DNA of 11,574 bases. Origin: Candidatus Harrisonbacteria bacterium (GTDB lineage: Bacteria; Patescibacteriota; Minisyncoccia; UBA6257; 1-14-0-10-44-23). The position numbers and the translations under genes are program-made. Positions 6,134 through 11,067 of the stretch are shown one piece after another. Every line of letters starts with the position of its first letter. The first letter of the stretch is position 1. The stretch covers positions 1-11,574 of the forward strand of contig JAHFLG010000031.1 of NCBI GenBank assembly GCA_023244975.1, written 5' to 3'. Below the pieces are notes generated by a model. The model saw nothing but the letters and a program-made list of their open reading frames with translations. It was not told the origin of the DNA and searched no databases.

Positions 6134-6343
6134 ATGTCGCCAGACCAAGCCAGGCTCAAGGCACGAGTCGCTTCGCTTGTCGCGAAGGGTCGACTCACCA
6201 GCACGGCCGCCATCATCTTTCTGAGCAATAAGGGGATCGTCCTCTTGCCAGGAGGATTTCGGCATATAAGCGAAAGCGAGTATGCCGACCAGATCGCGGA
6301 GGTCGAAGAGGCTCTTCGGGAAGAAGAACTCACGACTTCGTAG
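6134..6343 (+). CDS. Uncharacterised 69-aa small protein
   Basis: I do not recognise this protein. It is 69 aa, with a basic helical N-terminus (about 5-20), a hydrophobic central stretch AAIIFLSNKGIVLLPGG (25-41) that looks more like a beta-hairpin core than a membrane span, and an acidic C-terminal helix (about 47-65: SESEYADQIAEVEEALREEE). There are no cysteines or obvious catalytic motif. Coding status rests on the 12-base Shine-Dalgarno, a consensus promoter upstream and a terminator downstream, all on the plus strand against the surrounding minus-strand tRNAs. It looks more GC-rich than the flanking sequence, and most neighbouring genes lack a Shine-Dalgarno, so recent acquisition is possible. 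A small DNA- or RNA-binding protein, or a toxin or antitoxin component, would fit, but nothing proves it. Confidence 0.75.
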   Translation: MSPDQARLKARVASLVAKGRLTSTAAIIFLSNKGIVLLPGGFRHISESEYADQIAEVEEALREEELTTS

Positions 6344-6369
6344 GAACAAGCCCGTCATAAGGAGGGATC

Positions 6370-6405
6370 ATGACGCGGCAGCACCGACGGCAAAAGCCGT
6401 CATAG
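6370..6405 (+). CDS. Possible 11-aa leader-like peptide (MTRQHRRQKPS)
   Basis: A very short ORF with its own Shine-Dalgarno, AAGGAGGG (6359-6366), 26 nt after the 69-aa gene stop. The peptide is strongly basic. The start region ATGAC (6370-6374) can pair with either of two GTCAT copies (6354-6358, 6399-6403), and GACGGC-AAAA-GCCGTC (6386-6401) makes a competing hairpin. The stop codon lies at the foot of the next hairpin. This resembles a translated leader or attenuator, but no larger gene follows before the terminator at 6479. It may be a real small peptide or simply an RNA element. Confidence 0.4.
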   Translation: MTRQHRRQKPS

Positions 6406-6452
6406 TGTCTCACTCGCCGTCGTCGCCGACGACGGATCTCGGGCGAGACACT
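6404..6452 (+). ncRNA. Stacked GC-rich hairpins after the small ORFs
   Basis: Outer stem AGTGTCTC (6404-6411) with GAGACACT (6445-6452), and inner stem CCGTCGTC (6417-6424) with GACGACGG (6428-6435) on a 3-nt loop. An alternative pairing is CTCGCC (6413-6418) with GGCGAG (6442-6447). It lacks a direct U-tract, so it is not itself a terminator. It could protect the mRNA 3' end, be a processed small RNA, or act with the preceding mini-ORF. Function unknown. Confidence 0.5.
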
Positions 6453-6478
6453 TCAATTTAAAAAATAACAGACCGTAC

Positions 6479-6499
6479 AGCGCATAATGCGCTTTTTTT
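6479..6499 (+). terminator. Intrinsic terminator of the plus-strand small-ORF unit
   Basis: AGCGCA-TAA-TGCGCT hairpin followed by TTTTTTT on the plus strand. It ends the transcript started at 6059-6086 and stops 5 nt before the 3' end of the opposing tRNA-Tyr. Confidence 0.87.
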
Positions 6500-6503
6500 A
6501 ATG

Positions 6504-6590
6504 TGGTGGGCAGAGAGGGATTCGAACCCCCGTAGCCACAAGGGCGTCTCGTCTACAGCGAGATGCAATTGACCGCTCTGCCATCTGCCC
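6504..6590 (-). tRNA. tRNA-Tyr (anticodon GTA), CCA encoded
   Basis: Class II tRNA with a long variable arm. Acceptor GGGCAGA/TCTGCCC, anticodon stem TCTCG/CGAGA, loop CTGTAGA giving GTA, variable arm of about 15 nt (CGCCCTTGTGGCTAC), T-arm GGGGG-TTCGAAT-CCCTC with one G-T pair, discriminator A73 followed by a genomically encoded CCA (6504-6506). The long variable arm is the bacterial tRNA-Tyr hallmark. It is the only tRNA here that encodes its CCA. Confidence 0.96.
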
Positions 6591-6607
6591 ACTTCGTAGA
6601 CCTAGCT

Positions 6608-6636
6608 ATTCTACTGACTCTTGTCGTTTTTTTCAA
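6608..6636 (-). promoter_or_regulatory. tRNA-Tyr promoter inside the end of the upstream gene
   Basis: Minus strand: -35 TTGAAA (6631-6636), 17-bp spacer, -10 TAGAAT (6608-6613). The -10 contains the TAG stop codon of the upstream gene. It ends 17 nt before the tRNA 5' end, leaving a short leader for RNase P. Confidence 0.7.
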
Positions 6637-6964
6637 CCATCGCCTCCATTTTTTCTTTCAACACCGCGCCGTGCTGCTCTTTGCGCGCCGGCGAATGCTT
6701 CTTGACCTGGTCAAGATAATTGTTGAGCAGGTTGTCGATTTTAAGAACAATCAGCTTAGACTTTCGCAATAGCTTCTCAAAGAAAGAGCTAATAGCTCCG
6801 TCCATCTTTTCCATCGGCAGCTTATCCAGCATCTTGTCGAAGCTACTGGCGTTCGCACTGTTGGCATGCTCGGCATCGCTAATGCGCGGCAGCGCCCGGG
6901 CAAGCAGATAGATCATGGCTGCCAAAGCAGCGACCATGACGATAGTTGTAAGAAACGAGTACAT
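6611..6964 (-). CDS. Small membrane-anchored protein of unknown function, downstream of tsf
   Basis: 117 aa, family not recognised. Residues 2-24 form one hydrophobic segment (FLTTIVMVAALAAMIYLLARAL) directly at the N-terminus, with no signal-peptidase site evident, so it is probably an N-in or N-out single-pass anchor. The remainder is polar and helical: a short linker, then DKMLDKLPMEKMDGAISSFFEKLLRKS, KIDNLLNNYLDQVKK and a charged tail with EKMEAMVEK, which could make coiled-coil contacts. It starts 2 nt after the tsf stop, hence likely the third gene of the rpsB-tsf operon with translational coupling. No Shine-Dalgarno. Its stop overlaps the tRNA-Tyr -10 box. Confidence 0.72.
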   Translation of the reverse strand: MYSFLTTIVMVAALAAMIYLLARALPRISDAEHANSANASSFDKMLDKLPMEKMDGAISSFFEKLLRKSKLIVLKIDNLLNNYLDQVKKHSPARKEQHGAVLKEKMEAMVEKNDKSQ

Positions 6965-6966
6965 CG

Positions 6967-7410
6967 TTAGATCTGGTAGCGAGTAAATTTTCCGACTTTG
7001 ATGTTCTCGCCGACTTTGGCAATGACACTCTTCATGTAGTTCTCGATGGTCAGGCTCTCATCGCGGACATAGTTCTGTTTCAGTAGCTCCTCAACATTTT
7101 CCGGAGCAGTGGCAGCAATATGCATAGCAAGGTTCTTGGCGAACTCGCGGAACGGCTCGGAGCGAGTTACAAAATCGGTTTCAGCCCCTACTTCCAGCAG
7201 CACGCCAACGCGTCCGCCGTGAATGTAGGCTTCAAGGTGACCAGCGCCAATCACTCGGTCTCCTTTTTTGTCGGCCTTGGTAATACCCTGCTGCGCAAGC
7301 ACTTCTAGCGCCTTTTTGTAGTCGCCGTTTGCAGCGTCGAGTGCTCGCTTGCAATCCATAATGCCTGCTCCGGTTTCTTCGCGGAGCTTTTGTACGTCGT
7401 TTGAAGACAT
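6967..7410 (-). CDS. tsf: Elongation factor Ts, short form
   Basis: Guanine nucleotide exchange factor for EF-Tu. Residues 1 to about 55 are the UBA-like N-terminal domain with the conserved TGAGIMDCKRAL segment (13-24). The TDFV motif (78-81), which contacts EF-Tu, is intact. At 147 aa it is far shorter than the E. coli protein (283 aa) and shorter than the Thermus form (about 196 aa), and appears to keep only one core subdomain, without the coiled coil or dimerisation module. The end, KVGKFTRYQI, matches the usual C-terminal GE-x-KVGRFVRY motif, so the shortening is internal and the gene is intact. It lies 13 nt after rpsB, the normal bacterial order, with no Shine-Dalgarno. Confidence 0.96.
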   Translation of the reverse strand: MSSNDVQKLREETGAGIMDCKRALDAANGDYKKALEVLAQQGITKADKKGDRVIGAGHLEAYIHGGRVGVLLEVGAETDFVTRSEPFREFAKNLAMHIAATAPENVEELLKQNYVRDESLTIENYMKSVIAKVGENIKVGKFTRYQI

Positions 7411-7423
7411 AGAAAAAGTAAAA

Positions 7424-8197
7424 CTATTTTTTATTAGGAACCAACCCCGCTGAGCGCTCGTTCGCTCCAGTCTGAATCGCCTCTTCTAATTTCTTGAAGA
7501 TGAACTGGATCGACAACACACTGTTGTCGTTTGACGGGATAATATAGTCTATCATATCCGGGCTCGCGCTTGTATTGGCAATAGAGATGACCGGCACGCG
7601 CATGCGCTTGGCTTCCCGAATAGCGATATCGTGGGCGTCAGTGCCCGCGACGACAATAGCTGCGGGAAGGGCCGAAAGCTTTTCAAGTCCTCCAAAGAGC
7701 CGAGTCAGACGAGCAATCTCCTTATCCATGGCTGTTCGCTCCTTTTTAGTGTACTTGTCGAGCTTTCCCGTTGCCTGATCACTCTTCAAGGTCATGTAAT
7801 AGTTGAGTCGCTTTGAGATAGTTTCAAAGTTGGTCAGCGTACCTCCGAGCCAGCGCTCGGCAACAAACGGATAACCGAACTTCTCCGCAATAGCTTTGAC
7901 GGTCGCCTGGCTTGCCGGAGTTGTGCCAACAAACAAAATAGGTCGGCCGGTTTTTACCATCTCTTTCAAAAAAGCGCGAGCTTTGTCGATCAGCTCAATG
8001 GTTTGGACCAAGTCAAAAATCTCGACGCCGTTGCGGGTCGTGTAGATATACTTCTTCATCCGAGGATTCGTGCGGCTGCGCTTGCGGCCAAACAATAATC
8101 CGGCTTTGGCCATTTCTTCAAGCAAGGCTGTATCAGCCGACTTTTCCTCGGGTAGGTTCTCTGCGACTACACCATCAATTTTTAATTCGTCTGCCAT
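7424..8197 (-). CDS. rpsB: 30S ribosomal protein S2
   Basis: 257-aa small-subunit protein S2, near the usual length. Conserved blocks are clear: GRKRSRTNPRMKKYIYTTRNG, FVGTTPASQATVKAIAE, the ERWLGGTLTNFETI block, ALPAAIVVAGTDAHDIAIREA and PVISIANTSASPD-MIDYIIPSND. It carries an N-terminal extension of about 20 residues before the usual start of the fold and a short C-terminal tail. It heads the rpsB-tsf operon. No Shine-Dalgarno precedes the ATG, which follows an AT-only stretch. A TATAAT promoter and a leader of about 145 nt with alternative hairpins lie upstream, which suggests attenuation or autoregulation. Confidence 0.98.
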   Translation of the reverse strand: MADELKIDGVVAENLPEEKSADTALLEEMAKAGLLFGRKRSRTNPRMKKYIYTTRNGVEIFDLVQTIELIDKARAFLKEMVKTGRPILFVGTTPASQATVKAIAEKFGYPFVAERWLGGTLTNFETISKRLNYYMTLKSDQATGKLDKYTKKERTAMDKEIARLTRLFGGLEKLSALPAAIVVAGTDAHDIAIREAKRMRVPVISIANTSASPDMIDYIIPSNDNSVLSIQFIFKKLEEAIQTGANERSAGLVPNKK

Positions 8198-8236
8198 AGG
8201 TAATAATTTTTAATTTTAAATTTCTAATTTCCAATG

Positions 8237-8289
8237 AAAAACGCCCACTAACGGGCGCGTAAACAAAAAGATATTCCTGTTTACGCCCG
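8237..8289 (-). promoter_or_regulatory. Attenuator-like alternative hairpins in the rpsB leader
   Basis: Read on the minus strand (plus coordinates): structure A pairs CGTAAACA (8278-8285 side) with TGTTTACG (8258-8265 side), 8 bp, extended past a 2-nt bulge by CGGG/CCCG (8286-8289 with 8252-8255). Structure B pairs 8253-8257 with 8242-8246 (CGCCC/GGGCG, 6-nt loop) followed by UUUUU, a short intrinsic-terminator shape. Bases 8253-8255 are used by both, so A excludes B. The S2 protein or another ligand might choose between them; none can be identified from sequence. Confidence 0.55.
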
Positions 8290-8348
8290 ATTAATATTTT
8301 TACTGCGTTCCGCGGCTCTCGTGGCGCTCAAGCCTTTGGAATAACCCT

Positions 8349-8376
8349 ATTATACATGAACTCTCTATGTTGTAAA
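8349..8376 (-). promoter_or_regulatory. Promoter of the rpsB-tsf operon
   Basis: Minus strand: -35 TTTACA (8371-8376), 16-bp spacer, perfect -10 TATAAT (8349-8354). The -35 lies in the last codons of the glycosyltransferase gene. Predicted start of transcription is near 8342, giving a leader of about 145 nt. Confidence 0.75.
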
Positions 8377-9525
8377 GAGCCTATCAATTGTCTGTTGTAT
8401 CCCTTTTTGGAAATTTTCTTCGCTGAAGCGTTCGGCGGTTTTGCTGATGATAGAACGATCGAATGTCATAGCTTCGAAGCGGTTAATAGCAGACACGAGG
8501 CTATCGACGGTTTGATCAGGGAACAAAATGCCAGTGTCTGGATTCCCGCCTCCGCGGGAATGACAATCTTGAACAATTTCTAAAGCTCCGCCTTTACCGT
8601 AGGCAATGACGGGCGTGCCGCACGATTGCGCCTCGGCCATGACCAGACCGAAATCTTCGTCATTAGCCATGATAAAGGCCTTGGCGTTAGAGTAGAGCTC
8701 ACGCAGTTTTTCTTCGGGTTGGAAAGGAAGGAATTCGATCTTAAATTGACGCGCTTGTGCTCGCAATGACGAGGAAAGGCGACCCGCACCGACAATTTTG
8801 AGTGGTAGCTTTAATTCGTTAAACGCTTCGACAATCAGATCAAATCGCTTATATTCCAACAGACGGCCAAGAGCGAGATAATATTCTCCCTTTTCTAAAG
8901 GGAGTACCGGCGCAGCTGGGGAGGGATTTCGAAATCCTCCGTCGCGAGCACGCGACACCTCCTTTAAGAAAGGAGGAACTGGTGGATAGAGGATGACCGA
9001 ATCGCGGTTATAGTACCGCTTTATTTTTGCTGCGATATTGCTTGAGTTAGCAAGCAGGAGGTCGGGCTGCTGCGCGGCGCGATAATCCCACTGCCGCAGA
9101 TACGCGAATATTGGAGCTCCAAAAAATCTTATCAAGGGAGAAGTCAGAAAATAGGAATCAGTTTCCCAGGCATAGCGCAGCGGCGTATGGATGTAACTGA
9201 TGTGCTTGGTTTTGGTGCGGTCGTAGCTGATTCCTTTGGAAAACCCATGGCTGTCTGAGATGATGAGGTCGTACTCGCTCCCGAGACTGATCGAACGCGC
9301 GGCAGCCGGCATGAGCGGGATAAACAGCCGGTGATGGCTGCGCGCAAATGGAAAATCCAGAAAACTTGTCTTTTGTACTCGCCCCTCGAACAGCCCATGG
9401 GTTTTTTCTTTGTCGTAGAGCAGCGTATAGACCGGAGCGTCCGGGAACTGCTTCATTAAACTCAAAAGCACCCGCTCCCCGCCTCCGAATTGGTTCAGAT
9501 AGTCATGAACAAGGGCAATTTTCAT
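8365..9525 (-). CDS. Glycosyltransferase family 4 protein with in-frame repeat insertions
   Basis: 386-aa GT-B fold glycosyltransferase (GT4/family 1), expected to transfer a sugar such as mannose from a nucleotide donor during surface polysaccharide or glycolipid synthesis at the inner face of the membrane. Numbering from the chosen ATG at 9525: MKIALVHDYLNQFGGGERVL start typical of the family, HTPLRYAWE near 113, LALGRLLEYKRFDLIVEAF near 217-235, and the nucleotide-sugar site with EDFGLVMAE (the EX7E motif, near 290-298). The frame stays open to an ATG at 9549, but that adds eight residues unlike the family. Two stretches break the family pattern and match palindromic DNA: residues about 184-214 (SRARDGGFRNPSPAAP region) and about 321-330 (CHSRGGGNPD). 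A third is possible near 250-260. The catalytic motifs survive, so activity is likely. Confidence 0.92.
   Translation of the reverse strand: MKIALVHDYLNQFGGGERVLLSLMKQFPDAPVYTLLYDKEKTHGLFEGRVQKTSFLDFPFARSHHRLFIPLMPAAARSISLGSEYDLIISDSHGFSKGISYDRTKTKHISYIHTPLRYAWETDSYFLTSPLIRFFGAPIFAYLRQWDYRAAQQPDLLLANSSNIAAKIKRYYNRDSVILYPPVPPFLKEVSRARDGGFRNPSPAAPVLPLEKGEYYLALGRLLEYKRFDLIVEAFNELKLPLKIVGAGRLSSSLRAQARQFKIEFLPFQPEEKLRELYSNAKAFIMANDEDFGLVMAEAQSCGTPVIAYGKGGALEIVQDCHSRGGGNPDTGILFPDQTVDSLVSAINRFEAMTFDRSIISKTAERFSEENFQKGIQQTIDRLFTT
8533..8566. repeat. Palindromic repeat inside the glycosyltransferase gene (ATTCCCGC type)
   Basis: ATTCCCGC (8542-8549), loop CTCC, GCGGGAAT (8554-8561), an 8-bp perfect stem, flanked by GTCTGG and GACAATC. 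Read in the gene frame it gives CHSRGGGNPDTG. The same style of palindrome, and peptides of the CHSREGGNPDT kind, recur in many bacterial genomes as dispersed repeats (compare dRS3 of Neisseria with ATTCCC..GGGAAT). Family membership is from memory and not searched. Confidence 0.75.
8743..8775. repeat. Possible GTCATTGCGAG-type dispersed repeat inside the glycosyltransferase gene
   Basis: The minus strand reads TCGTCATTGCGAGCACAAGC, then GCGTCAAT. This recalls the widespread GTCATTGCGAGC..GCAAT dispersed repeat, which in another frame gives RHCE-K type peptides. In the gene frame it codes SSSLRAQARQF, where related enzymes have a less regular linker before the VEFLG strand. The palindrome here is degenerate, so this is the weakest of the three. 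Confidence 0.45.
8886..8976. repeat. Four-hairpin palindromic element inside the glycosyltransferase gene
   Basis: Four consecutive palindromes: CTCCCTTT-TCT-AAAGGGAG (8886-8904), GGATTTCGAAATCC (8924-8937), GTCGCG-AGCA-CGCGAC (8941-8956) and CCTCCTTT-AAG-AAAGGAGG (8958-8976). The element is 91 bp and its end hairpins resemble each other. It codes roughly 30 residues (PPFLKEVSR to PLEKGE) placed between the YPPV strand and the LALGRL strand of the second Rossmann domain. Such density of palindromes in coding sequence is best explained by insertion of a dispersed repeat. Confidence 0.8.
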
Positions 9526-9529
9526 AGAG

Positions 9530-9651
9530 TAGTGAGCGCTGTGCCACATCCCTGCGGGTACCAGAATGGTTCGTCGGCTGACGAACCTTCTTCCCGCTCG
9601 GCCCGACCGGCCTGCGCGATGTACCCTCGAGACATGCCGCAGCGCTCACTA
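9530..9651. repeat. 12-bp inverted-repeat-bounded element between divergent surface genes
   Basis: TAGTGAGCGCTG (9530-9541) and CAGCGCTCACTA (9640-9651) are a perfect 12-bp inverted repeat. Inside are GGTTCGTC-GGCT-GACGAACC (9568-9587, 8-bp stem) and GGGTAC (9556-9561) with GTACCC (9621-9626). It fills almost all of the gap between the two starts. It could be a MITE-like palindromic element or a pair of regulator sites, one beside each start. No clean target duplication was seen in the flanks, and no ORF inside is convincing. Confidence 0.7.
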
Positions 9652-9655
9652 ATCA

Positions 9656-9664
9656 TGGTATCAT
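9656..9664 (+). promoter_or_regulatory. Extended -10 promoter of the phosphoglycosyl transferase gene, leaderless
   Basis: TGG followed by TATCAT, an extended -10, ends 7 nt before the ATG at 9672, so transcription would begin at or next to the start codon. No -35 is evident; the right arm of the inverted repeat occupies the spacer region. Confidence 0.5.
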
Positions 9665-9671
9665 ATTTTTG

Positions 9672-10301
9672 ATGCCGAATTTTTTGAGCGAACAACTCTA
9701 TAGATTTTTCAAGCGAATTATTGATATTATCGGCGCCATAGTTGGGCTCATTTTTTTAATACTTCTATATATATTCATCGGACTCGCTATTAAAATCGAC
9801 AGCCGCGGCCCGGTGGTTGTGAAACTTAAGCGTATTAGCGAAGGCCGGCCAATCATGATCTATAAATTTCGATCGATGGTTGCAAATGCCCCGCAGCTGA
9901 TGGAGGAGCTTAAAAAAGCCGGAAAGAACGAGCGGGTCAGCGGCCCGTTTTTCAAAATAAAAAAGGATCCTCGTATCACCCGGGTCGGCCGGCTCCTGCG
10001 CAAATATCGGCTGGATGAGTTCCCTCAGTTTATTAATGTGCTCCAAGGCACTATGTCCTTAGTTGGCCCACGTCCGCACCAGCCTGATGAAGTCGCCGGC
10101 TATCCGGCTGAGTTTCAGGGGGTTCCACTGGAAAAAGCCGGTATCACTGGACTCTCGCAAATCTCCGGAGCCTCAACATTAAGTTTCCAGCGTGAATTGC
10201 AACTCGATACCAAATACATTGAAAACAAAGGCCTGTGGCTTGATTTTAAAATACTAGGAAAAACACTGCTTATTTTGGCAAAAGACCCGACCGCGGTATA
10301 A
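9672..10301 (+). CDS. Polyprenyl-phosphate sugar phosphotransferase (bacterial sugar transferase)
   Basis: 209-aa monotopic phosphoglycosyl transferase, which moves a sugar-1-phosphate from a nucleotide sugar onto undecaprenyl phosphate, the first step of building a repeat unit for surface polysaccharide or glycoprotein glycan. It is the short form of the family: a basic N-terminus (FFKRIIDIIGA), one hydrophobic reentrant helix (about 16-41), then the catalytic domain with YKFRSM (62-67), DPRITRVGRLLRKYRLDE (97-114, containing the catalytic-type D-E pair), LPQ-like FPQFINVL, MSLVGPRP and GITGLSQISG. I chose the ATG at 9672; a TTG at 9669 is in frame. Promoter spacing suggests leaderless translation. 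It is divergent from the GT4 gene, likely of the same glycan pathway. The sugar is unknown. Confidence 0.93.
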   Translation: MPNFLSEQLYRFFKRIIDIIGAIVGLIFLILLYIFIGLAIKIDSRGPVVVKLKRISEGRPIMIYKFRSMVANAPQLMEELKKAGKNERVSGPFFKIKKDPRITRVGRLLRKYRLDEFPQFINVLQGTMSLVGPRPHQPDEVAGYPAEFQGVPLEKAGITGLSQISGASTLSFQRELQLDTKYIENKGLWLDFKILGKTLLILAKDPTAV

Positions 10302-10302
10302 T
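10275..10302 (+). promoter_or_regulatory. Leaderless promoter of the prepilin-like gene
   Basis: -35 TTGGCA (10275-10280), 16-bp spacer, perfect -10 TATAAT (10297-10302). The -10 contains the TAA stop of the upstream gene. Only 6 nt separate it from the ATG at 10309, so the first transcribed base should be the A of ATG, and there is no Shine-Dalgarno. Confidence 0.72.
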
Positions 10303-10308
10303 AGCTAC

Positions 10309-10827
10309 ATGAAATCTCAGCGAGGATTTACCTTGATAGAGCTTATGATCTATGTCGGGCTGACCGCCCTAGTCATGGGGCTGTTTGCCGCGATTCTGAT
10401 TACGGTAACCCGTATTACCGGACAGCAGAGCTCGTCGAGCCAGGTGACCTCAGAGCTCAGCTTTTTAATGACCACCATCAAACGCGAGATCCATGAGTCG
10501 CTTGGTGCAACCGTCAACAATACCCAAGTTATCCTGATCAAGGACGCGACCACAAATCCGGTCACGACATCAATCATTAATTACGATGCAGATGCAAAAA
10601 AAATAACCATAGAAAAAACTGGCCCGGCACCTACGACAGCCTCTCCACTTTCAACCAACCATATCACCGTAGACAATGTACTCTTCGAAAAAATGGTTGA
10701 TGAGACAAATCCCTCAAGCACAATAATCCGAATGACCATTACGGCTTCGGCAAATACGACAAATCCGCAAAATCAAAGCACGAAAACCCTAACTGCGACC
10801 GCAGCACCGTTTATTCTTTCGCAGTAA
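10309..10827 (+). CDS. Type IV prepilin-like protein with N-methylation motif
   Basis: 172-aa pseudopilin or minor pilin. A class III leader MKSQRG is followed by FTLIELMIYVG: cleavage after G6 by prepilin peptidase, F7 as mature +1 and E11 as the +5 glutamate. The hydrophobic assembly helix runs to about residue 33. The rest is a Thr/Ser/Asn-rich globular domain without cysteines, which resembles PulJ/ComGF-like minor pilins more than major pilins, though this is uncertain. It is expected in a type IV pilus, DNA uptake or secretion machine in the cell envelope. Strong own promoter, start at +1. Its stop directly abuts the atpC stop on the other strand (TAA then TTA), with no visible terminator between. 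Confidence 0.87.
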   Translation: MKSQRGFTLIELMIYVGLTALVMGLFAAILITVTRITGQQSSSSQVTSELSFLMTTIKREIHESLGATVNNTQVILIKDATTNPVTTSIINYDADAKKITIEKTGPAPTTASPLSTNHITVDNVLFEKMVDETNPSSTIIRMTITASANTTNPQNQSTKTLTATAAPFILSQ

Positions 10828-11067
10828 TTATTCGTCGGCGAGGACGCGAACCTCGTTTCCTTCACGCACTTCAAGAAAACCTCCTTTGATAACGAGATGA
10901 GCCTCGGCGCCTGCTACTTCATAGCGAAGCTTGCCGGCACTCAAGATGGTCACATACGGTTCGTGGTTATCAAGCACGGTTATTTCGCCAACCGAAGTCG
11001 GCAAGGTCAGACGACCTGCATCGCCGCCATAGACCGTCCTCCGCATTGTGTAGATTTTTAAATTCAT
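10828..11067 (-). CDS. atpC: ATP synthase epsilon subunit, beta-sandwich domain only
   Basis: 79-aa epsilon subunit of F1 ATP synthase. It matches the N-terminal beta-sandwich that binds gamma and the c-ring: a start like MNLKIYT, GRLTLPTSVGEITVLDNHEPYVTIL, a GKLRYEV strand and the IKGGFLEVREGNEVRVLADE end. The E. coli protein is 138 aa; here the gene stops right after the VLAD strand, so the two C-terminal inhibitory helices are absent. The inhibition they give in other bacteria would therefore be missing. It follows atpD by 66 nt, the usual F1 order. No Shine-Dalgarno is seen. Confidence 0.93.
   Translation of the reverse strand: MNLKIYTMRRTVYGGDAGRLTLPTSVGEITVLDNHEPYVTILSAGKLRYEVAGAEAHLVIKGGFLEVREGNEVRVLADE

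Noticed and set aside
6080..6358. Minus-strand frames opposite the 69-aa small gene
   Set aside because: They have no ribosome binding site, while promoter, Shine-Dalgarno and terminator all support the plus strand.
8886..8976. CRISPR array or terminator cluster
   Set aside because: The four palindromes differ from each other and have no repeat-spacer regularity, and they lie in an intact coding frame.
9490..9672. 60-aa plus-strand frame through the inverted-repeat region
   Set aside because: It reads through palindromic repeat DNA (GSSADEPSSRSARPAC-type peptide) and the glycosyltransferase start.
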